DNA from: Bacteroidales bacterium
GTDB taxonomy: Bacteria > Bacteroidota > Bacteroidia > Bacteroidales > Muribaculaceae
NCBI GenBank assembly: GCA_900767075.1
Contig: CAAFXX010000277.1
Span: 1-11,882, forward strand
Reading direction: 5' to 3'
DNA: 11,882 nucleotides
In this document: in pieces, positions 1-7,619 of the stretch
How positions within the stretch are numbered: the stretch's first letter is position 1
Layout: each line of letters begins with the position of its first letter
Made by a program: the position numbers and the translations under genes
Notes under the pieces: generated by a model
The model's input: only the letters and a program-made list of their open reading frames with translations
Databases searched by the model: none
What the model was told of the DNA's origin: nothing

Positions 1-144
1 GAGCGCCACGGCGGCATCCACGCTCTGCACCCGCGCCAGGGCTATGGCGTCATCGAGGGTGAGCGTAAGCTCCCGTGCCGTCCCCTGAGCCGGGGACAGC
101 ATCGGAAGCATCGCTATTGTTAATGGTATGAGAAATCTGCGCAT
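1..144 (-). CDS. TolC-family outer-membrane efflux protein, N-terminal fragment (cut by window edge)
   Basis: Only the first 48 codons are present; the frame is open to base 1 and continues outside the window. The ATG is at 144, preceded on the minus strand by AAGGATTGTAAT, a plausible ribosome binding region. The translation starts with a signal peptide (MRRFLIPLTIAML, then SPAQG, cleavage probably after about residue 20). It is followed by LTLTLDDAIALARVQSVDAA, which matches the opening helix of TolC/OEP proteins, where a 'LTLxxAIxxAL' pattern precedes the first barrel hairpin. Such proteins form the trimeric outer-membrane channel of tripartite exporters. It lies 45 bases behind permease B on the same strand and is the natural last gene of the adaptor-ATPase-permease-permease operon. 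The family call rests on a short stretch plus context, but the two agree well. Confidence 0.82.
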   Translation of the reverse strand, partial: MRRFLIPLTIAMLPMLSPAQGTARELTLTLDDAIALARVQSVDAAVAL

Positions 145-189
145 ATTACAATCCTTATAGGCTACTGAATATCCCTATGAACTACAGCC

Positions 190-1434
190 TTACATATCCT
201 TGAGGGCTATCGCGGGATCGACACGGGTCGCGCGGCGTGCCGGGGCATAGATGCCTGCAAGAATTATGAGTATGAGAGAAATGACCGATACCGACAATCC
301 CACGCCTAAGACTTCATAACTGCCGATCGGTAGCCCAAGATCTCCGAGAGTCAGGGTTTCGCTTGCGAACAACCCCACGTTTAACAATAAGACAGTAGCT
401 ACCGCAACAATAAGCAGTATCATTCCTTCACCCATAAATCTTGCATAGATATTCCGGTTTGTCGCACCGTTGACCTTGCGGATGGCAATCTCCGACACAC
501 GCTGCTGCGTACGGAACCAGAATGTCCCGAGGAACCCAAGGAATATCACAAGCATGATAAACAGGGCGCAGATAACAAAGTTTCGGATTGCCAGCTCTTC
601 CCTTAGATTCGCACTGTCGCGCATAGTGTCAATAGATGTAAACTTTGTAAGGAATACATTTCCTGCCTGAGTGGCGTCGCTTGTCATCGATTCCTCAAAC
701 TGACGTCCCATGCCCGGTTTTATCTTCACGACAATTGATCTCGGGAATTTTTCCAGAGGTATATAAACAGTAGAGAAATACATTGGTTCATAGTCACTGC
801 GGCGTAAGCCGTATGCAATCGCACCGACGTGAGCTGACACCAAAGTATCACCTGCATTAAAGACCTCCTTGCCGAGAAAATCTTTGGGGTCAATTGCTTG
901 AGGGTCAACTTTTTCTTCTATCTCCGAAAGAATGACCCAGCCCTTGCGAAGCATATCTGCAAGCTGCTTCGGTGTTTCACCATTGATTCCTCTTATTTGT
1001 AACAACTCCAGCAATTCCGGCGACATAATACGGGTGTTGGCATATACGGGACTGCTGTATCCGGTCGAAGTTTTATAAACTAATTGTCTACCTTCGAAAT
1101 TAAAATTATACGGCAGAGAATTATAGGTGCCGGCTCCTGCCGCCTCGACGTATGGATTGGATCGGATTTTTGCCATAAGCAAGTCAAAATCCGTATAATA
1201 TGAATGAACGCTGTCGTATGGCATAAAATCATCATTGTCCTGTGATATCCAATTGACCTCTCCAACATATATGTTCTCGAGTTTCTGACCTGACGAATAG
1301 TCATGCAGTTTATAGAGGGAGTACAATGTACTGAAGATATATTGCAGGATCAATACAACGACCACCAGCTCCACCACAAGCCAGATATTGGCTTTCCATT
1401 CGTTAAGCATCTGCTTTATCAGTTTCCGTTTCAT
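190..1434 (-). CDS. MacB/FtsX-type ABC transporter permease B
   Basis: This is an inner-membrane permease of the MacB/FtsX type (type VII ABC), 414 residues from the ATG at 1434. A GTG at 1446 would add four residues and overlap the previous stop as GTGA; I prefer the ATG, but both are workable. One membrane helix lies near the N-terminus (about residues 16-40). A periplasmic domain of about 240 residues follows, then three helices near 285-307, 334-357 and 376-397. The cytoplasmic coupling segment QQRVSEIAIRKVNGAT between the second and third helices and the ending PARRATRVDPAIALKDM are typical of the family. It has no ATPase domain, so it must use the ATPase encoded two genes upstream. Its periplasmic domain differs clearly from that of permease A, which suggests an asymmetric pair. 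Confidence 0.88.
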   Translation of the reverse strand: MKRKLIKQMLNEWKANIWLVVELVVVVLILQYIFSTLYSLYKLHDYSSGQKLENIYVGEVNWISQDNDDFMPYDSVHSYYTDFDLLMAKIRSNPYVEAAGAGTYNSLPYNFNFEGRQLVYKTSTGYSSPVYANTRIMSPELLELLQIRGINGETPKQLADMLRKGWVILSEIEEKVDPQAIDPKDFLGKEVFNAGDTLVSAHVGAIAYGLRRSDYEPMYFSTVYIPLEKFPRSIVVKIKPGMGRQFEESMTSDATQAGNVFLTKFTSIDTMRDSANLREELAIRNFVICALFIMLVIFLGFLGTFWFRTQQRVSEIAIRKVNGATNRNIYARFMGEGMILLIVAVATVLLLNVGLFASETLTLGDLGLPIGSYEVLGVGLSVSVISLILIILAGIYAPARRATRVDPAIALKDM

Positions 1435-1442
1435 AGCTTTTT

Positions 1443-2732
1443 TCACTTTTTGTTAATGGCTTCTACCGGGTTAAGGCGCGATGCCTGCCATGCCGGAATC
1501 GAGGCACTGATGATATTGAGTATGAAGCATATCCCTACGGCGATAAGAATCGTCCCCCAGTTTATTACCGAACTTAAAGCCGGGGTAAGATTCAATCCGG
1601 TATTGTCCATATTTTCATAAAGACCGCTGTAGGTCATCGCGAATACCACACCTAAAATCAGCCCGACAATACCTCCGACCAATGTCACGATAAAATTTTC
1701 GGCAATGATGTCGGTTATTATCCTTGTCCGTGTGCAGCCGAAAGCCCTGCGCACACCTATCTCGCCTACACGATGAAACATCCGGCTATGCAACAGGCTG
1801 CTGAGATTTATAGCGGGCACTATAAGCAGAATCGCATAAAGAATGTAACGCATATGTCTATCCGGGGATGGATCGGGTGTATTGTTGCTCCCTCTTAAAC
1901 CCGCAACAATAGTTTCCTGATCATATGGCGCGTCGTGATAGACCGGTTTGAAGCCATAAGGCTTTATTTCAGTGGCAAGGATGGCATAACGCGCCTTGAC
2001 TTGATCTTTTATGTTCTGAAAATCCACACCTTTCTTGACAAGCAATGCGGCGAATGTATCACCAAAAACAAGTTCATATACTTCTTTTTTAGGACCCGAC
2101 TCAATTGTACTTGGTCCATAGGTTGTAAACATATCACTCGCCGCTGTTGTGGCAAGGAAAGAATGATCCTTGATTACACCGACAACAGTATATCTGTTAT
2201 GATCCAAAGATATATTCTCACCCACGCAATCGGCCTTTCCAAACGCCTTGCGTGCAGTACTCTCTGTAATGACCACAACCGGCATCCGGGACTTCGCCTC
2301 TTCGGCAGTGAAATATCTTCCGGCTATAAGGGGATGGTCGAAAATCTTGAAGAATTCTGCATCAACAGCCCTTGATTTAGCCGAAAAGCTTGTCTTTTCT
2401 GTTCCTTTCACCAGCATGTCAAGAAGCCATTCCGAGATAAAAGAAACATGTTCCACTCCATTCAGTCCGCTATATAGTGTTTGCGCGAATGCATATGATA
2501 ATGCACCCGAGGAATCATTGTGTCCTTCTTCGTCCATCGTAATATGGATATATTTACCCAACATCAGCTGTTCGCGGCAACTTTCCGGCGGAAAGGGTAC
2601 GGTCTTGACGCGCTGCATTATCACCACCACCATAATCAGGAAGACCGACAGTGCGGTGGCAATGAATGTCACACCGCTGATCACCGGCTGGTGGCGCATC
2701 TCATATATTATCTGTTTCAGTTTCTGTTTCAT
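1443..2732 (-). CDS. MacB/FtsX-type ABC transporter permease A
   Basis: This 429-residue permease has the MacB arrangement: an N-terminal helix (about 18-40), a periplasmic core domain (about 45-290), and three C-terminal helices near 296-315, 346-367 and 392-413. The periplasmic part contains family-typical stretches: DAEFFKIFDHPLIAGRYFT near 124-142, VVITESTARKAFG near 153-165 and YTVVGVIKDHSF near 181-192. The coupling helix reads FHRVGEIGVRRAFGCTRTRI, and the protein ends WQASRLNPVEAINKK. It starts at an ATG 52 bases behind the ATPase gene. Its TGA stop (1445-1443) sits inside the start region of permease B, so the two are probably translated together. The family is known to move substrates in the periplasm by a mechanical pump action with an adaptor and TolC; the substrate here is unknown. 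Confidence 0.9.
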   Translation of the reverse strand: MKQKLKQIIYEMRHQPVISGVTFIATALSVFLIMVVVIMQRVKTVPFPPESCREQLMLGKYIHITMDEEGHNDSSGALSYAFAQTLYSGLNGVEHVSFISEWLLDMLVKGTEKTSFSAKSRAVDAEFFKIFDHPLIAGRYFTAEEAKSRMPVVVITESTARKAFGKADCVGENISLDHNRYTVVGVIKDHSFLATTAASDMFTTYGPSTIESGPKKEVYELVFGDTFAALLVKKGVDFQNIKDQVKARYAILATEIKPYGFKPVYHDAPYDQETIVAGLRGSNNTPDPSPDRHMRYILYAILLIVPAINLSSLLHSRMFHRVGEIGVRRAFGCTRTRIITDIIAENFIVTLVGGIVGLILGVVFAMTYSGLYENMDNTGLNLTPALSSVINWGTILIAVGICFILNIISASIPAWQASRLNPVEAINKK

Positions 2733-2777
2733 AGTGCTTTAGAGTGTGTTTAATTTACGAAAAACCTCATACACTTC

Positions 2778-2791
2778 CGGATGATCATCCG
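2778..2791. repeat. 14-base perfect palindrome at the end of the ATPase gene
   Basis: CGGATGATCATCCG is its own reverse complement and spans the TGA stop (2785-2787) of the ATPase gene. In mRNA it could form a small hairpin between the ATPase and permease A genes. No T-run suited to termination follows closely. It may be an RNA stability or processing element, or chance. Confidence 0.35.
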
Positions 2792-3459
2792 ATGATGCGT
2801 CCGTCGAAGAAGCGGACTATGCGGTCAGTCTCAAGAGCCTGCGCCTCGTTGTGGGTCACCATGACGATGGTGGTGCCGTCCTCACGGTTGAGGCGGTGCA
2901 GCAGTTCCATCACCTCGGCGCCCATCTTGCTGTCGAGGTTACCTGTCGGCTCGTCGGCAAGCACGATCTGCGGCTGTCCCACTATTGCGCGGGCTATCGC
3001 CACGCGCTGGCATTGACCGCCGCTAAGCTGCGACGGCAAGTGGTGTATACGGTGCGTCATCTCCAGACGGGCAAGCACCTTCTCTACACGCTCCTTGCGC
3101 TGTCCGGCACTCAGTCCGGAGCGGTAGATCAGCGGCAACTCCACGTTGGCGGCGACATCGAGCGAGGGTATCAGGTGGAAACTCTGGAACACGAAGCCGA
3201 GGTTGGCATTGCGGAAATGCGAAAGCTCGCGGTCGCTCAGACCGTTACATTCCTTGCCAAGCAGGGAGACCGTGCCGGAGGTAGGCTTGTCGAGCAACCC
3301 TATTATGTTGAGCAATGTGGATTTACCACAGCCGCTGGGACCCATGACACTCACGAATTCCCCTTTGTTCACCTCCAAGTTGACGTTTTCAAGCGCCGTG
3401 GTCTCTATCTCTTTGGTGCGGTAGACCTTGTCGATACCGCTTAATGTTATTATCGCCAT
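2785..3459 (-). CDS. ABC transporter ATPase, MacB/LolD type
   Basis: This 224-residue protein is a free-standing nucleotide-binding subunit of the MacB/LolD family. All motifs are visible: Walker A GPSGCGKST (40-48), Q-loop Gln92 in FQSFHLIP, signature LSGGQ (145-149), Walker B IVLADE with catalytic Glu170, D-loop GNLD (173-176) and switch His203 in VTHN. The residue just after the signature is Cys150 (LSGGQCQR), where Gln, Glu-Arg or similar is usual. The length is normal for the subfamily. Its ATG overlaps the adaptor's TAA by one base (TAATG), which indicates translational coupling. It would dimerise in the cytoplasm and energise permeases A and B. ABC ATPase identity is certain; the exporter rather than lipoprotein-sorting role is inferred from the neighbouring adaptor and TolC genes. 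Confidence 0.95.
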   Translation of the reverse strand: MAIITLSGIDKVYRTKEIETTALENVNLEVNKGEFVSVMGPSGCGKSTLLNIIGLLDKPTSGTVSLLGKECNGLSDRELSHFRNANLGFVFQSFHLIPSLDVAANVELPLIYRSGLSAGQRKERVEKVLARLEMTHRIHHLPSQLSGGQCQRVAIARAIVGQPQIVLADEPTGNLDSKMGAEVMELLHRLNREDGTTIVMVTHNEAQALETDRIVRFFDGRIIG

Positions 3460-4709
3460 TATTCCTTGATTTTTAATTTTGATTTATTCTTGAATTGTTC
3501 CATCTCGTTGACCACTATCCGGTCGCCTGGCTGCAGACCCTCGAGTATTTCCACATATTCACGGTTGCAGTCGCCGGCACGGATGGTTCGCCTCACCAAA
3601 CGGTCGTTGCCGTCGAACACGAATACCTTGTATTCCCCTTCTCCTTTATAGAAAGAGCCGTTGGGCACGCGTAGCACCTTGTCCTTGTAACCGGAACTTA
3701 CATAGAGTTCAGCCCTCCCTCCGGACCGGAGGTGACCGTCGCGAGAATTGTCGAGACTGACGACGAAGGATACTACGCCCTGCTTAGCCTGAGGGGTTAT
3801 GTTGGTCACGGTGCCGTCAAGCTGCGCTCCATTGACGCGTACGTTCACGCGGGAACCGATCTCCACTCGGTCGCTGCTCCCCTCCGGGACTTCAGCCAGG
3901 ACCTTGAAACTGCTGAGATCGGAAACGACCGCCACGCGTTCGCCGGCGCCAATCCGACTGCCGAGGTCAGAGACGATGAATGTCAGTACTCCGTCAAGGG
4001 GAGCCGGTATGCTGCCGCGCTGTATGGTCTTGTTCATCTGTTCGACATCGCGTTGGGCGGAATTGACGCTCAGCTGCCTGCCGCGCTCGGCGGCGACAGT
4101 ACGTTCCCGCTCGTTCTTCAGTCGGGTGCGGAGCTGCTCAAGCTCGAGTACCGCAACATTATATGCTTTTTCAGCCTGAAGGACGCGGTCGCCCGTACCG
4201 CTGCCGATACTGTCAAGGCGACGCTCATTGTTCACCTCGATACGCAGACGGTTCACGTTCATCTCGCTGACCTTGATCTGCATTTCCAGGTCGCTGATGG
4301 CGGTACGGTTGGTCAGCTCAAGCTGACGGAGTTCCTGTTGCTGCATTGTGCGGGCGTCGATAAGTTTGCCGAGCGCGGTCTCTTCCTGCTCGAGGTCAAG
4401 CTGCAGAAGGGGGGTGCCCGCCTTGACGGAATCACCCGGCTGGGCGAATACCTTGATCACCCTTGTCTCGACGGGAGAATTGATGATCTCCTCATGTGCC
4501 GGGACTATCCGTCCCGATGCCGCGACGGTAATTTCTAACGGACCTTCCTCGGCGACACCGACCCTCAGGTCCTGTCGCTTCACTGACGGCGCGATACCGC
4601 TGACCAGCCATATGACTGCCGCCACAACAATCGCAGCTATGCCGATTCCGGTCAACAGCTTCCGCCGTTTCTCCTTCCGAAGCTGACTCTTATCTATTTC
4701 CCTGTCCAT
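3459..4709 (-). CDS. Periplasmic adaptor (HlyD/MacA-type membrane fusion protein)
   Basis: I start this 416-residue protein at the ATG at 4709. The longer frame begins at TTG 4736, which lies inside the proposed promoter -7 box and so cannot be translated from that transcript. From the ATG: a short basic cytoplasmic tail, one membrane helix (about 18-40), the first lipoyl half-motif (about 66-105, containing PGDSVKAGTPLLQLD), a long coiled-coil hairpin (about 105-230), and the second lipoyl half (about 232-262, IPAPLDGVLTFIVSDLGSRI). A beta-barrel domain follows (about 265-340), then a membrane-proximal domain ending GLQPGDRIVVNEMEQFKNKSKLKIKE. MacA-like adaptors join inner-membrane permeases to TolC across the periplasm. 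It is the first gene of the exporter operon, and its TAA overlaps the ATPase start. Confidence 0.92.
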   Translation of the reverse strand: MDREIDKSQLRKEKRRKLLTGIGIAAIVVAAVIWLVSGIAPSVKRQDLRVGVAEEGPLEITVAASGRIVPAHEEIINSPVETRVIKVFAQPGDSVKAGTPLLQLDLEQEETALGKLIDARTMQQQELRQLELTNRTAISDLEMQIKVSEMNVNRLRIEVNNERRLDSIGSGTGDRVLQAEKAYNVAVLELEQLRTRLKNERERTVAAERGRQLSVNSAQRDVEQMNKTIQRGSIPAPLDGVLTFIVSDLGSRIGAGERVAVVSDLSSFKVLAEVPEGSSDRVEIGSRVNVRVNGAQLDGTVTNITPQAKQGVVSFVVSLDNSRDGHLRSGGRAELYVSSGYKDKVLRVPNGSFYKGEGEYKVFVFDGNDRLVRRTIRAGDCNREYVEILEGLQPGDRIVVNEMEQFKNKSKLKIKE

Positions 4710-4733
4710 GTTTCTGTAACAAAATTTCTGATA

Positions 4734-4765
4734 CAAAACTAAACGAAAAGAAAGCTGATTTCAAC
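4734..4765 (-). promoter_or_regulatory. Promoter of the exporter operon
   Basis: On the minus strand TAGTTTTG (4741-4734) fits the Bacteroidota -7 consensus TAnnTTTG. GTTG (4765-4762), a partial -33 element, lies exactly 20 bases upstream, the same spacing as in the two clearest promoters of the window. Transcription would begin near 4728, giving a leader of about 20 bases before the ATG at 4709. The -33 element and spacer lie inside the aroA terminator hairpin. Confidence 0.6.
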
Positions 4766-4787
4766 TTTCGTTGAATATCAGCTTTTT
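4751..4787 (-). terminator. Intrinsic terminator after aroA
   Basis: The arms AAAGCTGAT (4751-4759) and ATCAGCTTT (4777-4785) extend inward through TTCAAC and GTTGAA, with one bulged T at 4776 and a four-base loop (4766-4769). On the minus strand the hairpin is followed by the T-rich TTTCTTTTCG. On the plus strand it is followed by TTTTT, so it could act in either direction. It lies about 40 bases past the aroA stop. Confidence 0.75.
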
Positions 4788-4825
4788 ACGTGTCGTCAAA
4801 CTGTCCGTAAACGTACAGTCGGCGT

Positions 4826-6217
4826 TTATTTATGACTGATGGAAGGGGTGGAACCGATCAGACCGAGACGTCCGACCTGTGTAAAATAAGAGGGAAATGA
4901 CTTATCGGTCACCGACGGGTCGCGCAGGGTTATGCCCGACGGCAGGGCAGCTGCCGCCGGTCCAAATGCCATGGCTATCCGGTGATCGCCGTATGTATCG
5001 ATCACGGCACATTCATGAGCATATTTATGGCTGCACCCATCGATTACGTTTTCAGGGGATGAGACAGCTCCCGACCAACACAAGGAATCGGAGCCTTCTT
5101 CAAGTATGTATCCCAATTTACCGAGTTCATTGACAAGAGCGGCGAGGCGGTTGCTCTCCTTGACGCGCAGATGCGCGATTCCGCTGAATTCAAATTTAAT
5201 TCCGCAAAGGGAGAGAGTCACTGCCAATGCCGGAACAAGGTCGGGCATACTTTCCATATCCAATGCCAACGGCTTCGCAGACTCACGCAGGTCGTCCAGA
5301 ACCTCCCGGTTGCAGAGAAGCGTCGCCGAACCGTCGGGATTATAGGTTGTCCGGACACCTAAAAGCGCGAAAAGACCGGCGCAGCCGCTGTCGCCTTGCA
5401 CACTCATTTCAGGCGGAGTGAGACGCGAGATATGAATCTCACGTCCGGGCATGAGCGCACTCAATTCATAGAAATAGCTCACGGAGCTCCAATCGGGTTC
5501 CACATCACAGCGGTTTACTTTCCGATAATCGCCCGGATGAACGTCGATACACTTTACCGTAGCGGCGACCGAGGCTTGGAAACGGCGCATAATCTCCGCC
5601 GTCATGGATATATAAGGGAATGACACGGGCGGGATCCCGTTGAAATCGATATGCAGCCCGTCGCGCCAGTACGGGGCGACCATCATCAATGCCGAGATGA
5701 ACTGTGAGCTTACCGAAGAGTCAATCCGGATGCGTCCGCCCTGAGGGCGAGAGCCCTTTACCGTAAATGGAGCCTTCCCCTTTTCTTCCAGAAACGTTAT
5801 CTCCGCTCCCGCCTGCTCCAGAGCATCGATAAGTGGCGACAACGGACGGCCACGAAGTCCGGGAGCGCAGTCAATGTCTGTCACGACTCCCGGCAGCGAC
5901 GCGGCAAGGGCAGTGAAGAAACGGAGCGTGGTGCCACCGAGTCCGAGATTGACGCTGATATGGACCGGGGGCGGATTCCCTTCCTTGAACCGCTGAGGCA
6001 ACGGACCGGCAGCAGCCTCCAATGTTCGCAAAGCTTCCGCCATATGACGCGTGTCATCGCAGTCGGGCAAATCCTTGATATCCGAAATATCGTTTCCGGC
6101 AAGCGCACTTATTATCAAGGCACGCGCCGCCATACTCTTGGAACCCGGCAGTTCAACAGGCTCGGTTTGTATGAACCCGCCGTCATAGTCAAGATGAAGC
6201 TCCGGCGCATCCATCAT
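4826..6217 (-). CDS. aroA: 3-phosphoshikimate 1-carboxyvinyltransferase (EPSP synthase)
   Basis: This 463-residue enzyme joins shikimate 3-phosphate and phosphoenolpyruvate to make EPSP, the sixth step of the shikimate pathway to chorismate. The active-site landmarks are all present: PGSKS (24-28) with Arg32; LGLGGTTLR (91-99), corresponding to E. coli LGNAGTAMR; GLRGRPL (120-126); SSQ (170-172); catalytic Asp320 in LDMESMPDLVPA; Glu354 in RVKESNR; DTYGDHR (407-413); and Lys439 in VTDKSFPSYF. The two-domain length is slightly above the E. coli protein (427 residues). The ATG at 6217 overlaps the queA TGA as ATGA, so it is second in a two-gene operon and probably translated by re-initiation. 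A second ATG follows at once (6214). Nothing suggests loss of activity; substitutions around the glycine loop place it away from the closest E. coli-like forms. Confidence 0.95.
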   Translation of the reverse strand: MMDAPELHLDYDGGFIQTEPVELPGSKSMAARALIISALAGNDISDIKDLPDCDDTRHMAEALRTLEAAAGPLPQRFKEGNPPPVHISVNLGLGGTTLRFFTALAASLPGVVTDIDCAPGLRGRPLSPLIDALEQAGAEITFLEEKGKAPFTVKGSRPQGGRIRIDSSVSSQFISALMMVAPYWRDGLHIDFNGIPPVSFPYISMTAEIMRRFQASVAATVKCIDVHPGDYRKVNRCDVEPDWSSVSYFYELSALMPGREIHISRLTPPEMSVQGDSGCAGLFALLGVRTTYNPDGSATLLCNREVLDDLRESAKPLALDMESMPDLVPALAVTLSLCGIKFEFSGIAHLRVKESNRLAALVNELGKLGYILEEGSDSLCWSGAVSSPENVIDGCSHKYAHECAVIDTYGDHRIAMAFGPAAAALPSGITLRDPSVTDKSFPSYFTQVGRLGLIGSTPSISHK

Positions 6218-7476
6218 CTGTCGAGCGGAAAGAAAAGGCAGGCATCGCCATAGCTCAGGAAACGATAGTCCTGACGCAACGCCTCGTCATATATCACGCG
6301 CCATGCCGGCGAGGAAGTCGGCTTGCGGTCGAGGAACGACGATACAAGCAGCAACAGCGTCGACTGTGGCTGATGGAAATTCGTCACCGTGATATCAGTG
6401 ATCCTCCAAGTGAAACCTGGGGCAATCATTATCGAGGTGGCGGCGGTAATCGACGTGACGCCCTTGTCGGTCATATATTTCTCAAGGCTGCGGAGCGTCT
6501 CGACAGTAGGCACGTCATCGCTAAGGACATTCCCCTCGTAAGGAGACCACTGGTCGACGTAAAGCTCAGTATCGCCTTCCGCGATAGCCGCTCCGAGATA
6601 GGGTAAAGACTCAAGCGTGCGGACCGATGTCGTGCCGACAGCTATCACCTTGCGTCCCGATTCCTTGGCGAAGATCAGAGCCCGCACAAGTTCGAGAGTG
6701 ACAGAGAATGTCTCGGTATGCATGGGATGCTCGCCGATCGACGCCGATTTGACGGGCTGGAATGTTCCGGCGCCCACATGCAGCGTGACGGGCATGACCT
6801 CCACTCCCCTCTTGCGCAGGGCGTCGAAAACCGCCGGCGTGAAGTGAAGTCCGGCGGTGGGAGCAGCCACCGAGCCCTTTATGCGGGCATATACCGTCTG
6901 ATAATCGTCGGCGTCCGATTCCTCGCTCTCGCGCTTCAGATAGGGAGGGATAGGGATGTGGCCGGCAGCGTCGACAATCGAGGCGAACGTCACCTCCTCA
7001 TCGTCCCAACGGAAAAGCACGTCGTGGGCGTTGCCCGGCAGATCCTTGCCGAGCTCGGCAGTGAGCGTCACAGTCCGGTCGCCTATTTTAAGTTCTTTCG
7101 ATATCGTGCCCTCCTTCCAGCGCTTCAGGTTGCCGACCAGACAGCTCCAGCGGCACTTGCCGCGCGACTGAAACATCAGCACGTAGTCCTCCGGCTGAAT
7201 CGGTTCGAGCAGAAAGACCTCTATGCGCGCCCCGGTAGCCTTGCGGAACTCCATACGGGCATTGATCACCCTCGTGTCGTTGCACACCATGAGCGATCCT
7301 TCTGGAAGATATCCCGGAAGATCGGAAAAATGACGATGCTCGATTTTCCCGTCGGGAAGACTCACCAGCAGCTTGCAGCTGTCGCGCACCGCCAGAGGAT
7401 GCCGCGCGATGCGCTCATCGGGGAGAGGATAATCAAAATCTGCTATCTGTATCTGTTTTACTGTATTATGATTCAT
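6214..7476 (-). CDS. queA: S-adenosylmethionine:tRNA ribosyltransferase-isomerase
   Basis: QueA transfers the ribosyl part of S-adenosylmethionine to preQ1 at position 34 of tRNAs with GUN anticodons, giving epoxyqueuosine, the step before queuosine. From the ATG at 7476 the protein has 420 residues; the longer frame starts at a TTG (7491) that I reject. Motifs: DFDYPLPDERIARHP near the start, VCNDTRVINARM (about 64-75), AAPTAGLHFT (204-213), TLHVGAGTFQPVK (231-243), HPMHTE, TNFHQPQSTLL (365-375) and YGDACLFFP at the end. It is about 60 residues longer than E. coli QueA (356). The gene is divergent from tRNA-Val, with about 143 bases between, and overlaps aroA by 4 bases. That arrangement ties tRNA modification to aromatic synthesis, probably as shared housekeeping expression. 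Confidence 0.94.
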   Translation of the reverse strand: MNHNTVKQIQIADFDYPLPDERIARHPLAVRDSCKLLVSLPDGKIEHRHFSDLPGYLPEGSLMVCNDTRVINARMEFRKATGARIEVFLLEPIQPEDYVLMFQSRGKCRWSCLVGNLKRWKEGTISKELKIGDRTVTLTAELGKDLPGNAHDVLFRWDDEEVTFASIVDAAGHIPIPPYLKRESEESDADDYQTVYARIKGSVAAPTAGLHFTPAVFDALRKRGVEVMPVTLHVGAGTFQPVKSASIGEHPMHTETFSVTLELVRALIFAKESGRKVIAVGTTSVRTLESLPYLGAAIAEGDTELYVDQWSPYEGNVLSDDVPTVETLRSLEKYMTDKGVTSITAATSIMIAPGFTWRITDITVTNFHQPQSTLLLLVSSFLDRKPTSSPAWRVIYDEALRQDYRFLSYGDACLFFPLDR

Positions 7477-7501
7477 AATCGTATGATTCAACCGGTAATT
7501 T

Positions 7502-7521
7502 GAAGTCGGTTAACCGACTTC
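7502..7521. repeat. 20-base perfect palindrome upstream of queA
   Basis: The half-site GAAGTCGGTT is followed directly by its reverse complement, making a flawless 20-base palindrome. It is centred about 36 bases upstream of the queA ATG, in the space between queA and the divergent tRNA-Val. It could be a dimeric regulator's operator or, if queA starts upstream of it, an 8-bp leader hairpin with a TTAA loop. No T-run follows on either strand, so it is not a normal terminator. Confidence 0.6.
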
Positions 7522-7559
7522 GATTATTGAAAAGAGAGGGGGTTTTGAAAAAATTTTTA

Positions 7560-7576
7560 CAAAAATAGCAAAAATA
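7560..7576 (-). promoter_or_regulatory. Candidate queA-aroA promoter (two -7-like boxes)
   Basis: On the minus strand TATTTTTG occurs twice, at 7576-7569 and 7567-7560, each fitting TAnnTTTG. No convincing -33 TTTG lies 19-21 bases upstream of either, and the region is A/T-rich, so chance matches are easy. The position would give a leader of roughly 80-90 bases containing the 20-base palindrome. Confidence 0.35.
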
Positions 7577-7608
7577 TTTGTGAGATTTAAAAAAATGGCT
7601 TAACTTTG
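7577..7608 (+). promoter_or_regulatory. Promoter of tRNA-Val
   Basis: TTTG (7577-7580), a 20-base spacer and TAACTTTG (7601-7608) match the Bacteroidota primary-sigma consensus fully. The -7 box ends 11 bases before the tRNA, so transcription starts only a few bases upstream of the mature 5' end. Confidence 0.85.
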
Positions 7609-7619
7609 CACTCGCAATC

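Noticed and set aside
3732..4538. 268-codon open frame on the plus strand inside the adaptor gene
   Set aside because: Antisense to a well-supported adaptor gene, and its composition is that of a reversed coiled-coil coding sequence. No start signal was seen.
6718..7503. 261-codon open frame on the plus strand inside queA
   Set aside because: Antisense to queA across conserved motifs; it would also run into the divergent regulatory region. No support as a gene.
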